DNA of 64,000 bases from positions 186,001-250,000 of the forward strand of contig JAFIGX010000014.1 in NCBI GenBank assembly GCA_017849455.1. Reading direction: 5' to 3'. Positions 22,583-32,614 of the stretch are shown here, one piece after another. This DNA is from Pseudobacter sp. (GTDB lineage Bacteria; Bacteroidota; Bacteroidia; Chitinophagales; Chitinophagaceae). Made by a program: the position numbers and the translations under genes. Under the pieces are notes generated by a model. The model saw nothing but the letters and a program-made list of their open reading frames with translations, was not told where the DNA came from and ran no database searches. The stretch's first letter is position 1; each line of letters begins with the position of its first letter.

Positions 22583-23824
22583 TTACCCAATCCATTCCCC
22601 CCGCACCATCACTTTGTCGATCAGCGGGGAACCAAATGCGTATGGAAGATAAGACAAAGAAGGGATAGGCCGGGTAAAAATCAGGTTAGCTTTTTTGCCA
22701 GTGGTAATGCTGCCCAGTTCATTGCCCAGTTCCATGGCCCAGGCGCCGTTCAGGGTGGCCGCATTGATGGCTTCTTCCGGCAGCATTTTCATCTGGATAC
22801 AACTCATCGACACTACCAGGTTCATATTGCCGCTGGGTGATGAACCTGGATTGAAGTCGGAGGCCAGTGCAATGGCGCATCCTGCATCGATCAGCGCCCT
22901 TGCCGGCTGAAATGGCATTCGAAGAAAGAAGGCGGCAGATGGCAACAAGGTACCGATGGTATTGGAGGCAGCCAGTGTTTTGATAGCATCTTCATCCATG
23001 GTTTCGAGATGATCGACACTGATAGCGCCAAGCTTCACACCGGTTTGAGTTCCTCCTGAAAGGTTCAGTTGATTGGCATGGATCTTTGGTTTCAGTCCAA
23101 AGCTCATCCCTGCCTTGCAGATGGTTTCCGTTTCTTCAGGTGAGAAGAAACCTGTTTCACAGAACACATCGATATAGTCGGCAAGATTTTCCTGCCTGAT
23201 CACCGGCAGCATTTCCCGGATGATAAGATCGATATATCCCTGGTGGTCCTCTTTGAATTCGGGCGGATAGGTATGTGCTCCGAGAAAACTCGCCCTGATC
23301 GTCAATGATGAACGCTCTTTCAGTTTCCTGATCACCCGAAGCATTTTCAATTCACTTTCTACCGTTAATCCATAACCGCTTTTTATCTCGATTGCCCCTG
23401 TACCCTGCTTGCTCACTTCTTCCAGTCTTTTCCATGCCTGGTTGAACAATTCATCCTCCGAAGTTTCTCTCAATTTCCGGGCGGAATTAAGGATGCCCCC
23501 TCCTCTTGCTGCGATCTCCGCGTAACTAAGTCCTCTGATCTTATCTACGAACTCCCCTTCCCTGCTGCCGGCAAATACGATATGTGTATGGCTATCGCAC
23601 CAGGCAGGCAGTACGAACTGGCCGGTGGCGTCGATGGTTTCCTCCGGTATTGGTCGATTGGATGGCAATTCTGCCATTGTGCCGTAACCAGCAATTTCAT
23701 TGCCTTCAATGAGCAGCCAGGCATGGTCGATGGAGGGTAGAACAGCTAATGACTGCCCACGGAGTAATTCATTTTTTTCCCGGACATTCACCAATTGCCG
23801 AATGTTAGTGATTAGGGTAGCCAT
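22583..23824 (-). CDS. hutI: Imidazolonepropionase
   Basis: Third enzyme of histidine degradation; hydrolyses 4-imidazolone-5-propanoate to N-formimidoyl-glutamate. The 413-residue amidohydrolase has the metal motif CDSHTHIVFAG (HxH), the conserved RGGGILNSARK substrate segment, IKSGYGL, and the late metal-site motifs HANQLN, SVDHLE and LASDFNPGS. It starts 14 nt after the frameshifted PIN toxin gene. It is separated from hutU by the toxin-antitoxin remnant and the trehalose/GH15 genes. Confidence 0.95.
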   Translation of the reverse strand: MATLITNIRQLVNVREKNELLRGQSLAVLPSIDHAWLLIEGNEIAGYGTMAELPSNRPIPEETIDATGQFVLPAWCDSHTHIVFAGSREGEFVDKIRGLSYAEIAARGGGILNSARKLRETSEDELFNQAWKRLEEVSKQGTGAIEIKSGYGLTVESELKMLRVIRKLKERSSLTIRASFLGAHTYPPEFKEDHQGYIDLIIREMLPVIRQENLADYIDVFCETGFFSPEETETICKAGMSFGLKPKIHANQLNLSGGTQTGVKLGAISVDHLETMDEDAIKTLAASNTIGTLLPSAAFFLRMPFQPARALIDAGCAIALASDFNPGSSPSGNMNLVVSMSCIQMKMLPEEAINAATLNGAWAMELGNELGSITTGKKANLIFTRPIPSLSYLPYAFGSPLIDKVMVRGEWIG

Positions 23825-23837
23825 GGTTCTTTTATAA

Positions 23838-24238
23838 TTATATTATGGTCCTCAACTCGTTGAACGTAATGATCGTGAGTTTAAATGGAGGCGTGAAATT
23901 CAAAAGCTTCTTGTCCGAGGTCACCAGGTATTCAGCAGATACTTTTTTGCAGAGATCAAATAGGAAATCGTCATCGGGATCTGGCGCTATGTGGAAATGA
24001 CGGAGAACTTTCGTGTATTCACAAATTCTTTCGTGAAGCCTGATAAAATCGTTTACGGGAAAAGGAAATTGCTGTTTGAATTTCGGCCTTTGGAGAACTT
24101 CTTTTAACTCATCAATCAAAAATTGTGAGGTGTAAATATTAATGGGGCGATCTGTAATCAATTGACAAGATAATCTGTCCTTGCATTTATGAAATAACTG
24201 ACCCATATATTGGTATCGAAGACTGCTTTATGCAACAT
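23838..24238 (-). pseudogene. PIN-domain toxin, frameshifted
   Basis: The ATG at 24236-24238 starts MLHKAVFDTNIWVSYFINAR, the canonical start of a COG1569-type PIN ribonuclease with the first catalytic Asp in FDTN. That frame hits a TGA at 24158-24160. The rest of the domain continues in the neighbouring frame: LITDRPINIYTSQFLIDELK, then PDPDDDFLFDL and LVTSDKKLL. Joining the two needs one extra base near 24158-24164 and restores a normal toxin of about 130 residues. A start inside the second frame would lack the first active-site Asp. The gene overlaps its antitoxin by 11 nt. Sequencing error cannot be excluded. Confidence 0.85.
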
Positions 24239-24431
24239 GCCTGCTTTTACGAATAATCCGGATTTCTTTTATAATTTCCTGAATAGGGATCTTCTTGCGG
24301 GGTTTAAAGGATGAAAGCCGTTGCGCTTCTGCTAAAAGCAATTGTTTTTTCAACGCTAATGTCAGCTCCTTTTTTTCATCGGCTGTCAACTGATTGATAT
24401 ACCTGTTCAATTCTTTTACTGAAGCTGTCAT
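24228..24431 (-). CDS. Antitoxin partner of the PIN toxin
   Basis: A 67-residue protein (MTASVKELNRYINQLTADEK) that is helical and highly charged, with a basic C-terminus (EIIKEIRIIRKSRHVA). Size, position before a PIN gene and the 11-nt overlap identify it as the antitoxin of a VapBC-like pair, although its own family is not recognised. With its toxin frameshifted it would be an orphan. Confidence 0.7.
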   Translation of the reverse strand: MTASVKELNRYINQLTADEKKELTLALKKQLLLAEAQRLSSFKPRKKIPIQEIIKEIRIIRKSRHVA

Positions 24432-24495
24432 AAGCTTATATCTTTCATTAAAATTACAATTTTTATTTCACAACGAAATTATCCTCCATATCTTT

Positions 24496-26274
24496 CTATA
24501 AGAAATCCGCCTTATCCACCTTCCTCGCAATCCGGAACACCGCATTGATCAAACCCACATGGCTGTAGGTTTGCGGGAAATTGCCCCACTGCGATCCATC
24601 GAGACCCACATCCTCACTGAAGATCCCAAGATGATTGCTGAAGCCGATCAGCCTGTTGATATTCTGCATGGCGTCGTCCGTTCTTCCCACACAAGCCAAT
24701 GCGTCTACATACCAGAACGCACATACGAGAAAAGTGGTTTCGGGGAAACCGAAATCGTCGTAGTGTTTGTACCGGTAGAACAATCCATGTTCGGCCAGTA
24801 ATTCTTTCTCCAGGGCTGCGATATGGTCCCGGGCCCTGTCGGACCGGTGATCGAGGTAATTCATCGTTACCATGGACAGGGTGCTGGCATCCAGGTTAGG
24901 CGTTCCGATGGCCTGCGGATAGACTTTCCGGGTACCATCGTAAGCTCCATTCAGCATTTTGTCGGCCGCTGTAGCGATGGCCTGCGCCTGTTGCATCAGT
25001 TCCATATCATTGAACACCATCCCGATCTTATAGGCCGCCCTTGCGCCTGCCCAATGGAATAATAAAGTATAGGTATGCACCTGCACCTGGTTGCGGAATT
25101 CCCAGAGCCCCGAATCGGGCAAGGTAAGGGTGCGTTCTATCTGTTTCAGAAGCCAGGGCACGATGGTGCGGTACCCGTTGCGGCGGGAGAAGGTGAGCCG
25201 CTTATCCGTGTAAAGCGGCAGCAGGCTCACCAGCACTTGTCCGTATACGTCGTGCTGCACCTGTACATAGGCTTTATTCCCTATCCGTACAGGTCTGTTG
25301 CCCAGGTAGCCTTTGAGATCGATGGTATTCTCGGTGAGATCTTTCTCCCCGGTAATGGAGTAGAGCGGTTGCAGTGAACTGCCTGCATTACGCAGGATAT
25401 TATGGATGAAGTCGAAATATTTTTCCAGTTCTTCGAAATGCCCCAACTGATTGAATGCCCTGAGTGTATAGTGTGCATCGCGGAACCAGCAGTAGCGGTA
25501 GTCCCAGTTGCGGGTACTATCGTGGAATTCAGGTAAACTGGTGGTGCCCGAGGCAATGATACCGCCGGTGTCTTCATATTGATGCAGTTTCAGTACCAGC
25601 GCCGAGCGGATGATCTCATCCTGGTAAATATCCGGGATATAGGAGCTCTTGATCCAATGCTGCCAGTGCAGGATGGTCTTTTGAATGAACTCTTCTGCCG
25701 TTTCTTTCAAGGGCGCTTCCAGCGGCTCACCATAAGTCAACACAAGATAGTGGTCCTGGTCGAGCACGAAAGGCTGTTCTTTTAAAATATAGGTGAGCGA
25801 CAGATCGGTGGTCAATCGCACCTGTTGTTCGAAACCCATATAACGGATATGGTTACTACCGGTATATATCTCGGGCACGAATTGTCCGTAATCACCACGG
25901 GGCCGGCATACGACCCTGATGGCGGGATTGCCTTCCATCACTTCGATCTTACGCACTATCATCAGCGGCCTGAACTGACGTTCATGGACCATCATACGTG
26001 GGGCGCAATCCTTGACGATGAAGCTCCCATCCGGTGCTTTGAATTCGGTACACAGCACATTGCTGTTGGGTACATAGTACTGGCGGCTGGCATATCCTTC
26101 AGTGGCCGGGACAATGCTGAAATGACCTCCCTTTTCTTCATCGAGCAGTGATCCGAACAGGAAGCTGCTGTCGAAACGGGGCAGGCAAAACCATTTCAGG
26201 TCGGCTTGCAGATCGATATAGGCCAGGTAAGAGCAATTACCGATGATGCCCATGTTGTATTTATGTATTGGCAT
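24496..26274 (-). CDS. Glycoside hydrolase family 15 protein (glucoamylase/trehalase-like)
   Basis: A 592-residue cytoplasmic protein with no signal peptide. The N-terminal GIIGNCSYLAYIDL and WFCLPRFDSSFLF motifs are typical of GH15 enzymes. The (alpha/alpha)6 barrel shows STRNWDYRYCWFRDAHYTLR and, near the end, FSEDVGLDGSQWGNFPQTYS with the late conserved acidic region. GH15 members act as glucoamylases, glucodextranases or trehalases. Its 14-nt overlap with the trehalose synthase/phosphatase gene points to trehalose or a related glucoside as substrate, but this is inferred from context. Confidence 0.88.
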   Translation of the reverse strand: MPIHKYNMGIIGNCSYLAYIDLQADLKWFCLPRFDSSFLFGSLLDEEKGGHFSIVPATEGYASRQYYVPNSNVLCTEFKAPDGSFIVKDCAPRMMVHERQFRPLMIVRKIEVMEGNPAIRVVCRPRGDYGQFVPEIYTGSNHIRYMGFEQQVRLTTDLSLTYILKEQPFVLDQDHYLVLTYGEPLEAPLKETAEEFIQKTILHWQHWIKSSYIPDIYQDEIIRSALVLKLHQYEDTGGIIASGTTSLPEFHDSTRNWDYRYCWFRDAHYTLRAFNQLGHFEELEKYFDFIHNILRNAGSSLQPLYSITGEKDLTENTIDLKGYLGNRPVRIGNKAYVQVQHDVYGQVLVSLLPLYTDKRLTFSRRNGYRTIVPWLLKQIERTLTLPDSGLWEFRNQVQVHTYTLLFHWAGARAAYKIGMVFNDMELMQQAQAIATAADKMLNGAYDGTRKVYPQAIGTPNLDASTLSMVTMNYLDHRSDRARDHIAALEKELLAEHGLFYRYKHYDDFGFPETTFLVCAFWYVDALACVGRTDDAMQNINRLIGFSNHLGIFSEDVGLDGSQWGNFPQTYSHVGLINAVFRIARKVDKADFL

Positions 26275-28495
26275 AACTGGCAGAGGTTAAGGGTTGCGTG
26301 AGCTCATTCAATAATGGCAATACGTTCAATTGCGATAGCACCGTATAATGTGCTGCGGTTGGGCCATTGCTTACTTTCAAGGTGAAAGCATCCGGCCCCA
26401 GCGCTTTGAACATATCTTCGTCGGTGGTATCGTCGCCGATACAGAGCACAAAATCGGGGTTCGTCTCATTCACGATCTTGAGCGCCATAATGCCTTTATC
26501 GAACCCCGACATACGCACTTCCACTACTTTATTACCATCGATCACCTGTAATAAAGTGTTCTGCAACATCTGGGTGAGGTTATTGATCAGTTCCCTCGAC
26601 CGGCTGAAACCCAGGTCGGGGTGGGTATTCCGGTAATGCCAGGCGATGGTGTTGGTCTTCTCCTCGATGAAAGACCCAACGCACCGGCTCACGAATTTCT
26701 GCATGACGGGCCTGATCTCTTCTTTCCATTGGTCCGACATGGGGACGGACTGCTGCCAGTTCTCATGCTTCATTTTGAAGCTGGCCCCATGTTCAGCCAC
26801 CAGCGAGATAGGCAGATAACCCAGCCATTTCTCGAGGGTATTGGCCTCTCTGCCGCTGATGATCACCACGTGGTTCTTTTCATCGCCCGATAATTTCGCC
26901 AGCAGCTCTTTCAACTCGGAAGATGGCATGGCATCCTGCGGGAGACGTGCAAAAGGGACCAGCGTGCCGTCGTAATCGAGCAGCAGGCAGCGCCTGGCGG
27001 CTTGCTGGTATTTGCGCTGGTATTGTTCCATGGTCCTGTCGTCGAGCAGTTTTGTCTTCAGCTTCTCCTGGTCTTTCTTGACATTCACCAGTTGATCGAG
27101 GAAATCGGTCACCCATTTCACCACGTCATAATCCGCCAGCCTTTTCTGCATGAGCGCCATGCGTTGTTTTTGTTCGGCGAGGGGCATGGTGAGCGCTTTT
27201 ACGATAGCGTTCGATACGTCCTTGATATCGGTAGGGTTCACGAGCAGGGCTTCATTCAGCTCACTGGCAGCGCCGGCCAGCTCACTCAGGATGAGCACAC
27301 CGCGTTGTGTGGCATTGCTGGCCACAAATTCCTTGGCCACGAGGTTCATGCCATCGCGTAGCGGTGTGATCAGCGCTACATCTGCAGCCTGGTAGAGCGC
27401 GGCCAGCTCATTGAATGGAAGGTGATTGAACCGGTAGATCACGGGCTGCCAGCTAATGGAAGAGAACTTGCCATTGATGGTGCCGATCTTTTCTTCGATG
27501 TTCCGCTTCCTGTCTGCATACGCCGGGATCTCATCCCTGGAAGGCACTACATTCAAAATGAACACCACTTTCTCCTGCCATTCCGGGTATTGGGTGAGAA
27601 AATATTCGAACCCATTGAGGCGGTCCATCAGTCCTTTGGTATAATCGAGCCTGTCCACGGAAAAAATGATCTTCTTCCCTTCGAAATTTCTTTTTACTTC
27701 ATTACGGAGATCGAGTATTTCCGGGTCATAGGCAGAGCGGTTGAATTTCTTATAATCGACGCCGATCGGGAACAGATCGATCTTCACGAGGCGGTTATGG
27801 TACTGGATGTTGTGGAAATAGTTATCGGCGCCCAATACCATCCGGACCGATTGAATGAAATGCTGCACATAATCATAGGTGTGGAACCCAACGAGGTCGG
27901 CGCCCATCAATCCGCGCAGCAAAGACATTTTCCATTCGGTAGGCATTAGTCGCAGGATCTCATAAGAAGGGAACGGGATATGAAGGAAGAAGCCGATCAT
28001 GGCATCGGGCTGGCGTAGCCGGAGCAGTTCGGGTAATAACATGAGCTGGTAATCGTGGATCCAAATAACGTCGTCCGGCCGTAGTAGCGGCGCCAGCGCA
28101 TCTGCGAATTGCAGGTTCACCTGGGTATAGGCATCGAAATAATTGGATTGATATTCCGCTACTGAAGGAAAATAATGGAACAGTGGCCAGAGCACTGAAT
28201 TGGAGAACCCGTTATAATAATCCTTGTAGAGAGGTTTGTCGATGAAGAGAGGCACGGCAGTGAAGTCATATTTTTCCATGAGGGGTGAAACTTCATTGTT
28301 CCAGTCGTCTTTGGAAAAATCAGCCACGCCCATCCACATCCTCTCTGTAATGGACTGACCACCGGTGATATCGCTCTCGAAATAGCTTTTGATGGCAGAT
28401 ACGAGCCCTCCCGAGCTTTGCCGGATTTTGACCTGCCCGCCATCACGATCAACTGAAAAGGGTAAACGGTTCGATATGATGATCAGTCGCGCCAT
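26261..28495 (-). CDS. otsAB: Bifunctional trehalose-6-phosphate synthase/phosphatase
   Basis: This 744-residue fusion makes trehalose from UDP-glucose and glucose-6-phosphate. The N-terminal GT20 domain (about 1-470) begins ARLIIISNRLPFSV and contains VIWIHDYQLMLLPELLR, DRLDYTKGL and PLRDGMNLVAKEFVA. The C-terminal HAD phosphatase domain (about 505-740) has LLLDYDGTLVPF with the catalytic Asp and CIGDDTTDEDMF. The two steps are thus joined in one chain. The gene overlaps the GH15 gene by 14 nt, a two-gene operon for making and perhaps breaking trehalose, commonly linked to osmotic stress. Confidence 0.95.
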   Translation of the reverse strand: MARLIIISNRLPFSVDRDGGQVKIRQSSGGLVSAIKSYFESDITGGQSITERMWMGVADFSKDDWNNEVSPLMEKYDFTAVPLFIDKPLYKDYYNGFSNSVLWPLFHYFPSVAEYQSNYFDAYTQVNLQFADALAPLLRPDDVIWIHDYQLMLLPELLRLRQPDAMIGFFLHIPFPSYEILRLMPTEWKMSLLRGLMGADLVGFHTYDYVQHFIQSVRMVLGADNYFHNIQYHNRLVKIDLFPIGVDYKKFNRSAYDPEILDLRNEVKRNFEGKKIIFSVDRLDYTKGLMDRLNGFEYFLTQYPEWQEKVVFILNVVPSRDEIPAYADRKRNIEEKIGTINGKFSSISWQPVIYRFNHLPFNELAALYQAADVALITPLRDGMNLVAKEFVASNATQRGVLILSELAGAASELNEALLVNPTDIKDVSNAIVKALTMPLAEQKQRMALMQKRLADYDVVKWVTDFLDQLVNVKKDQEKLKTKLLDDRTMEQYQRKYQQAARRCLLLDYDGTLVPFARLPQDAMPSSELKELLAKLSGDEKNHVVIISGREANTLEKWLGYLPISLVAEHGASFKMKHENWQQSVPMSDQWKEEIRPVMQKFVSRCVGSFIEEKTNTIAWHYRNTHPDLGFSRSRELINNLTQMLQNTLLQVIDGNKVVEVRMSGFDKGIMALKIVNETNPDFVLCIGDDTTDEDMFKALGPDAFTLKVSNGPTAAHYTVLSQLNVLPLLNELTQPLTSASYANT

Positions 28496-28806
28496 AATCG
28501 AGTGGGATTTGTCGGAGTACGGAAAATTGAAGTTTCCGCGGTTCCGGGTTCAAAATAGAGGCCATGTCAGACAGCCGTGTGTATTAATCGTTAAGGCATT
28601 ATCAAATAATGTCCTGGAAGTATAACAAAGATAGTACGAATCGGTTGAACAGGCCGGCCTGTTCGAGGCTGTAGACATTCAAAAACCCTGAAACACACGC
28701 ACAGTGGCGACTTCACTTCAATTAAAATGATATTAATTTTCTGTAAAAACTGTGGAAATTTTTTCACATTTTTTTTAGACTGACATTCGGGCGGGGAAAA
28801 ATAGCG
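28496..28806. other. Intergenic region upstream of the trehalose operon
   Basis: On the minus strand TATCTTTG (28626-28633) fits a -7 promoter box for the otsAB/GH15 operon, but no TTG is at the right distance. The perfect short palindrome AGGCCGGCCT (28651-28660) lies just upstream of it. A run of eight T (28769-28776) and AT-rich DNA follow towards hutU. No gene is seen. Confidence 0.4.
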
Positions 28807-30489
28807 CTAACGGGATAGCCTGTCCGAAATATCCAACCCATTCTTCCGGGCGGTTTCCTGGGCCAGTTCATAGCCGGCATCTGCATGTCTGATCACACCC
28901 AGTCCGGGGTCATTGCGCAGCACCCTGGCCAGTCTTGCCTCTGCATCGCTGCTGCCATCCGCCACGATCACCATACCGGCATGGATACTGTATCCCATCC
29001 CTACTCCACCGCCATGATGCAGGCTTACCCACGAAGCGCCGCCGGCTGTATTGACCAGTGCATTGAGCAGCGGCCAGTCGGCCACGGCATCACTGCCATC
29101 GAGCATAGCTTCTGTTTCTCGGTTGGGTGATGCCACTGAACCTGTATCGAGATGATCGCGTCCGATCACGATGGGCGCCTTCACTTTACCGGTGCGAACG
29201 AGTTCATTGAAAGCCAGTCCGGCCTTTTCCCTTTCTCCCTGTCCCAACCAGCAGATCCTCGCTGGCAATCCCTGGAAGGATATCTTTTCTTTGGCGAGTT
29301 TCAGCCAGCGTTGCAGGGATTGGTTCTGTGGGAACATGGAAGCGATGAGCTCGTCGGTAACGGCGATATCGGCCGGGTCTCCGCTGAGGGCGGCCCAGCG
29401 GAAGGGGCCTTTGCCTTCACAGAATAACGGTCTTATATATGCGGGAACGAAGCCGGGAAAATCGAACGCATTGGTCAAACCTTTTTCTTTGGCGCGGGCG
29501 CGGATATTATTACCATAGTCGAATGTGATGGCGCCGCGGTTTTGCAGGGCCAGCATCAGCTCTACATGGCGGTACATGGAGTTGTAGGCATATTCGATGT
29601 ATTGTTTTGGATTTTTTTCCCGCAGCACTTTTGCCTGTTCATAGGATATTTCGTGGGGCCAGTAGCCGATCAGCGGATCGTGTGCGGATGTCTGATCGGT
29701 CAGGGTATCGGGAATGATATTCCTTTCGAGCAGGCGTTCTAGCAGGTTCACGGCATTGCAGAGAACGCCGATGGAGAGTGTTTCCCCATTCTTCCGGGCC
29801 AGCACTGCCCTGTCGATGGCGGCGTCGATATTGTCGATCATCAGGTCGAGGTAGCGGGTCTCCAGTCTTTTTTCGATGCGCCATTTTTCCACTTCCGCGA
29901 TGAGGGCCACCCCTTCATTCATGGTGATGGCCAGTGGCTGTGCGCCACCCATTCCTCCCAGTCCGGCCGTTACATTGAGCGTGCCTTTCAGCGTACCACC
30001 GAAATGTTTATTGGCCGCTGCCGCATAGGTTTCATAAGTGCCCTGCACGATGCCTTGTGAGCCGATATAGATCCAGGAGCCGGCGGTCATTTGGCCATAC
30101 ATCATCAATCCTTTTTTCTCCAGTTCATCGAAGTGTTCCCAGTTGGCCCAGTTGGGAACCAGTTGGGAGTTGGACAATAAGATACGGGGCGCATCTTTGT
30201 GCGTTTTGAGAATGCCTACCGGTTTGCCGCTCTGGATGAGGAGGGTTTCATCTGCTTCGAGGTCTTTGAGTGCTTTGATGATCAGGTCGAGGGCCTGGAA
30301 ATTTCTGGCGGCTTTGCCACGGCCACCGTAAACGATCAGTTCTTCCGGTCGCTCGGCCACTGCAGGATCGAGGTTATTGAGCAACATGCGGAGGGCGGCT
30401 TCCTGGACCCAGCCTTTGCATTGGAGTTTGGAGCCGGTGGGAGTTTTGTATTTGATGGGATCGTAATTGACTACTGCACTCTTATCCAT
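28807..30489 (-). CDS. hutU: Urocanate hydratase
   Basis: Second enzyme of histidine degradation, converting urocanate to imidazolonepropionate with tightly bound NAD+. The start at 30489 ([13 protein letters not shown]) gives 560 residues, the family length; an ATG 11 codons upstream lies within the ParE-like gene. Characteristic segments are [48 protein letters not shown] and [17 protein letters not shown]. It overlaps the stop of the ParE-like toxin gene by 8 nt, so it is probably expressed from the hutH side through the toxin-antitoxin pair. Confidence 0.96.
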   Translation of the reverse strand: MDKSAVVNYDPIKYKTPTGSKLQCKGWVQEAALRMLLNNLDPAVAERPEELIVYGGRGKAARNFQALDLIIKALKDLEADETLLIQSGKPVGILKTHKDAPRILLSNSQLVPNWANWEHFDELEKKGLMMYGQMTAGSWIYIGSQGIVQGTYETYAAAANKHFGGTLKGTLNVTAGLGGMGGAQPLAITMNEGVALIAEVEKWRIEKRLETRYLDLMIDNIDAAIDRAVLARKNGETLSIGVLCNAVNLLERLLERNIIPDTLTDQTSAHDPLIGYWPHEISYEQAKVLREKNPKQYIEYAYNSMYRHVELMLALQNRGAITFDYGNNIRARAKEKGLTNAFDFPGFVPAYIRPLFCEGKGPFRWAALSGDPADIAVTDELIASMFPQNQSLQRWLKLAKEKISFQGLPARICWLGQGEREKAGLAFNELVRTGKVKAPIVIGRDHLDTGSVASPNRETEAMLDGSDAVADWPLLNALVNTAGGASWVSLHHGGGVGMGYSIHAGMVIVADGSSDAEARLARVLRNDPGLGVIRHADAGYELAQETARKNGLDISDRLSR

Positions 30490-30781
30490 ACTTGTTTTTT
30501 TTAGGATCTTGCCTGGGAGCAAGCATGTTTACAAATATTACTTTCTTATCCCTGACGCGATAATAGATATGGTTATGCCGGGTCAGGATCACTTTCCTGA
30601 TCCCCGCAATTTTTTGCGAAGGAGAGCCAATCGTTGGATGCTTCGAGATCAAATCGATTTTCTCATCCACCTTGGCAAGAAAGTCCTGCGCCACTTTTAT
30701 TGACCAGTCCTTTTCAAGGTATTGGCTGACTTTAACTACTTTTTTAGTGAACCGTTTATTGATTATGACTTTGTACGCCAT
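30482..30781 (-). CDS. RelE/ParE-family toxin
   Basis: A 99-residue protein with the RelE/ParE fold pattern: [54 protein letters not shown] and a C-terminal LAPRQDPKK. The family comprises ribosome-dependent mRNA endonucleases or gyrase inhibitors, and the ParE-like C-terminus (LAPRQDP) favours the ParE/plasmid-stabilisation branch. It overlaps the antitoxin by 19 nt and the hutU start by 8 nt, forming a module inserted between hutH and hutU. Confidence 0.88.
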   Translation of the reverse strand: MAYKVIINKRFTKKVVKVSQYLEKDWSIKVAQDFLAKVDEKIDLISKHPTIGSPSQKIAGIRKVILTRHNHIYYRVRDKKVIFVNMLAPRQDPKKNKYG

Positions 30782-31011
30782 CTGGCAGTCTCTTTTTTAA
30801 ATTCTTCCAGGGTCATCGTTTCTCCCCTATCCGCCTCCGCAATCGCTTCATCCAGTTCCTTCAACTGCTCGGGCGTCAAATCATCCAGGATATCCCTTTT
30901 TGAAGCAGCAGAATAATACGCGGCGTCTTCCATGAGCATATTCAGCGCCTGCTCGTCCTCGATCTCTTCGATCAGCTTGTACAGCTTCTCTTTGATGGTT
31001 TTCTTAGACAT
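30763..31011 (-). CDS. Antitoxin partner of the RelE/ParE toxin
   Basis: An 82-residue acidic protein (MSKKTIKEKLYKLIEEIEDE) with a long helix, then DDLTPEQLKELDEAIAEADR and a C-terminal basic end. Similar small antitoxins precede ParE-like toxins in Bacteroidota. It lies 35 nt after the hutH stop, with the same orientation and a 19-nt overlap with the toxin gene. No DNA-binding motif can be named with certainty. Confidence 0.78.
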   Translation of the reverse strand: MSKKTIKEKLYKLIEEIEDEQALNMLMEDAAYYSAASKRDILDDLTPEQLKELDEAIAEADRGETMTLEEFKKETARWRTKS

Positions 31012-31046
31012 ATACCGATGTTTTCTTTAAAATTACGAAATACCCC

Positions 31047-32609
31047 TTACAGCGAAAACTGTTCAAAATGGCCGTTCAGTGAAACGCCCTTCGATTTTGC
31101 AAATATATCACATTGATCAACAAACGAAAAATTACTGATGATGGACCTTATTTTGTTGATATCTTCTGCAAATATCCTGTCCTCCTCTGCGAAAGACACG
31201 AACCTGCGCACATGCTCATGCGCGAATTCGAGTATTTCACTGCTTTTCAGCGGGCGTCTGAATTCGATGGCCTGGCATGCGCTCAGGAGCTCTATGGCGA
31301 GGATGAATTCGAGATTGTCCAATACATTGTTGAGCTTTCTGCCACTGATACTCCCCATGCTCACATGGTCTTCCTGCCCCAGTGAAGTGGGAATGCTGTC
31401 GGCACTGCTGGGGAAACACAGCGTTTTATTCTCCGTGACCAGTGCCGCCGTGGTATATTGCGGGATCATGAACCCGCTGTTCAGTCCAACGTTCTTCATG
31501 AGCAGCATCGGCAGCCCCCATTTTCCTTCGAGCAGCAGGTAGCATCGCCTGTCGGCGATATTGCCCACCTCGGCTGCTGCAAAACAGGCATAGTCGAGCG
31601 GGAGGGCCATCGGTTGTCCATGGAAGTTACCACCGCTGATCGTATCATCGGCAGCCAGTATGATGGGGTTGTCGGTCACGGCATTCAGCTCGATCTCCGT
31701 CATTTCTTTCAGGTGCAGCCAGGCATTGCGCGAAGCACCATGTACCTGCGGCATGCAGCGAAGGCTGTAGGGATCCTGCACGCGACCACAATCCACATGG
31801 CTTTGCATGATGTCCGACCGGTGCAGCAGGTGTCGCAGGCGTTGCGCCACCAGCCTGCTGCCCGTGAATGGGCGCAAGGCATGGAGCCGCTCATCGAAAG
31901 GGGCTTTGGTGCCGGTGAGGGCTTCGAGGCTCATCGCCCCGATGATATCGGCCGCTTCGAGACAATTGTGCATCCGTTGCACCGCTTTCACGGCGTACGA
32001 CAAAATGAATTGCGTTCCGTTGATCAGCGCCAGCCCTTCTTTGGGGCCCAACCGGATAGGCTGCAGGCCCGACCGCTGCAACAGCTCTAACGATCTGTGC
32101 CGCTCTCCTTTATAATACAGTTCTCCCAGGCCGACCAGCGGCAGGAACAGGTGCGCCAATGGCGCGAGGTCGCCGGATGCTCCCACACTGCCCTTTTCAG
32201 GCACTACGGGTATCATGTCGTGCTCTATATGCCAGTTGATGCGCTCCAGCGTTTCCAACTGAACACCGGAGAAGCCCTGGGCCAGTGCATGCATTTTGGT
32301 GATGAGCATGATCTTTGCCACCTCCACAGGGATCGGGTCACCCACGCCTACACTATGGCTCTGCAAGATCTTATGTTGCAGTGTCCGGGTATCTTCATCG
32401 GAGATATGGGTATTGGCAAGGATGCCGAACCCTGTATTGACACCATATACTGTTTTGTTGTCGGACACGATCTGTTGTACGTGCTGCTGGCTGGTGCGTA
32501 CCTGCTGCTTTGCAGCCTCACCGAGCACACCTTTCACCGATCCGGATGCGATGGCCAGCACGAGGCCGGTGGTCAGGTGGTCGATGCCGTAATGAAATTC
32601 TTTTGACAT
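31047..32609 (-). CDS. hutH: Histidine ammonia-lyase
   Basis: First enzyme of histidine degradation, releasing ammonia and trans-urocanate. The 520-residue protein carries GSVGASGDLAPLAHL, in which Ala-Ser-Gly cyclises into the MIO cofactor. It also has VYGVNTGFGILAN near the start, NGTQFILSY, and QEDHVSMGSISGRK near the C-terminus, all diagnostic of the family. It follows the MarR regulator gene by 5 nt and is the first enzyme gene of the hut transcript. Confidence 0.96.
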   Translation of the reverse strand: MSKEFHYGIDHLTTGLVLAIASGSVKGVLGEAAKQQVRTSQQHVQQIVSDNKTVYGVNTGFGILANTHISDEDTRTLQHKILQSHSVGVGDPIPVEVAKIMLITKMHALAQGFSGVQLETLERINWHIEHDMIPVVPEKGSVGASGDLAPLAHLFLPLVGLGELYYKGERHRSLELLQRSGLQPIRLGPKEGLALINGTQFILSYAVKAVQRMHNCLEAADIIGAMSLEALTGTKAPFDERLHALRPFTGSRLVAQRLRHLLHRSDIMQSHVDCGRVQDPYSLRCMPQVHGASRNAWLHLKEMTEIELNAVTDNPIILAADDTISGGNFHGQPMALPLDYACFAAAEVGNIADRRCYLLLEGKWGLPMLLMKNVGLNSGFMIPQYTTAALVTENKTLCFPSSADSIPTSLGQEDHVSMGSISGRKLNNVLDNLEFILAIELLSACQAIEFRRPLKSSEILEFAHEHVRRFVSFAEEDRIFAEDINKIRSIISNFSFVDQCDIFAKSKGVSLNGHFEQFSL

Positions 32610-32614
32610 GTACG

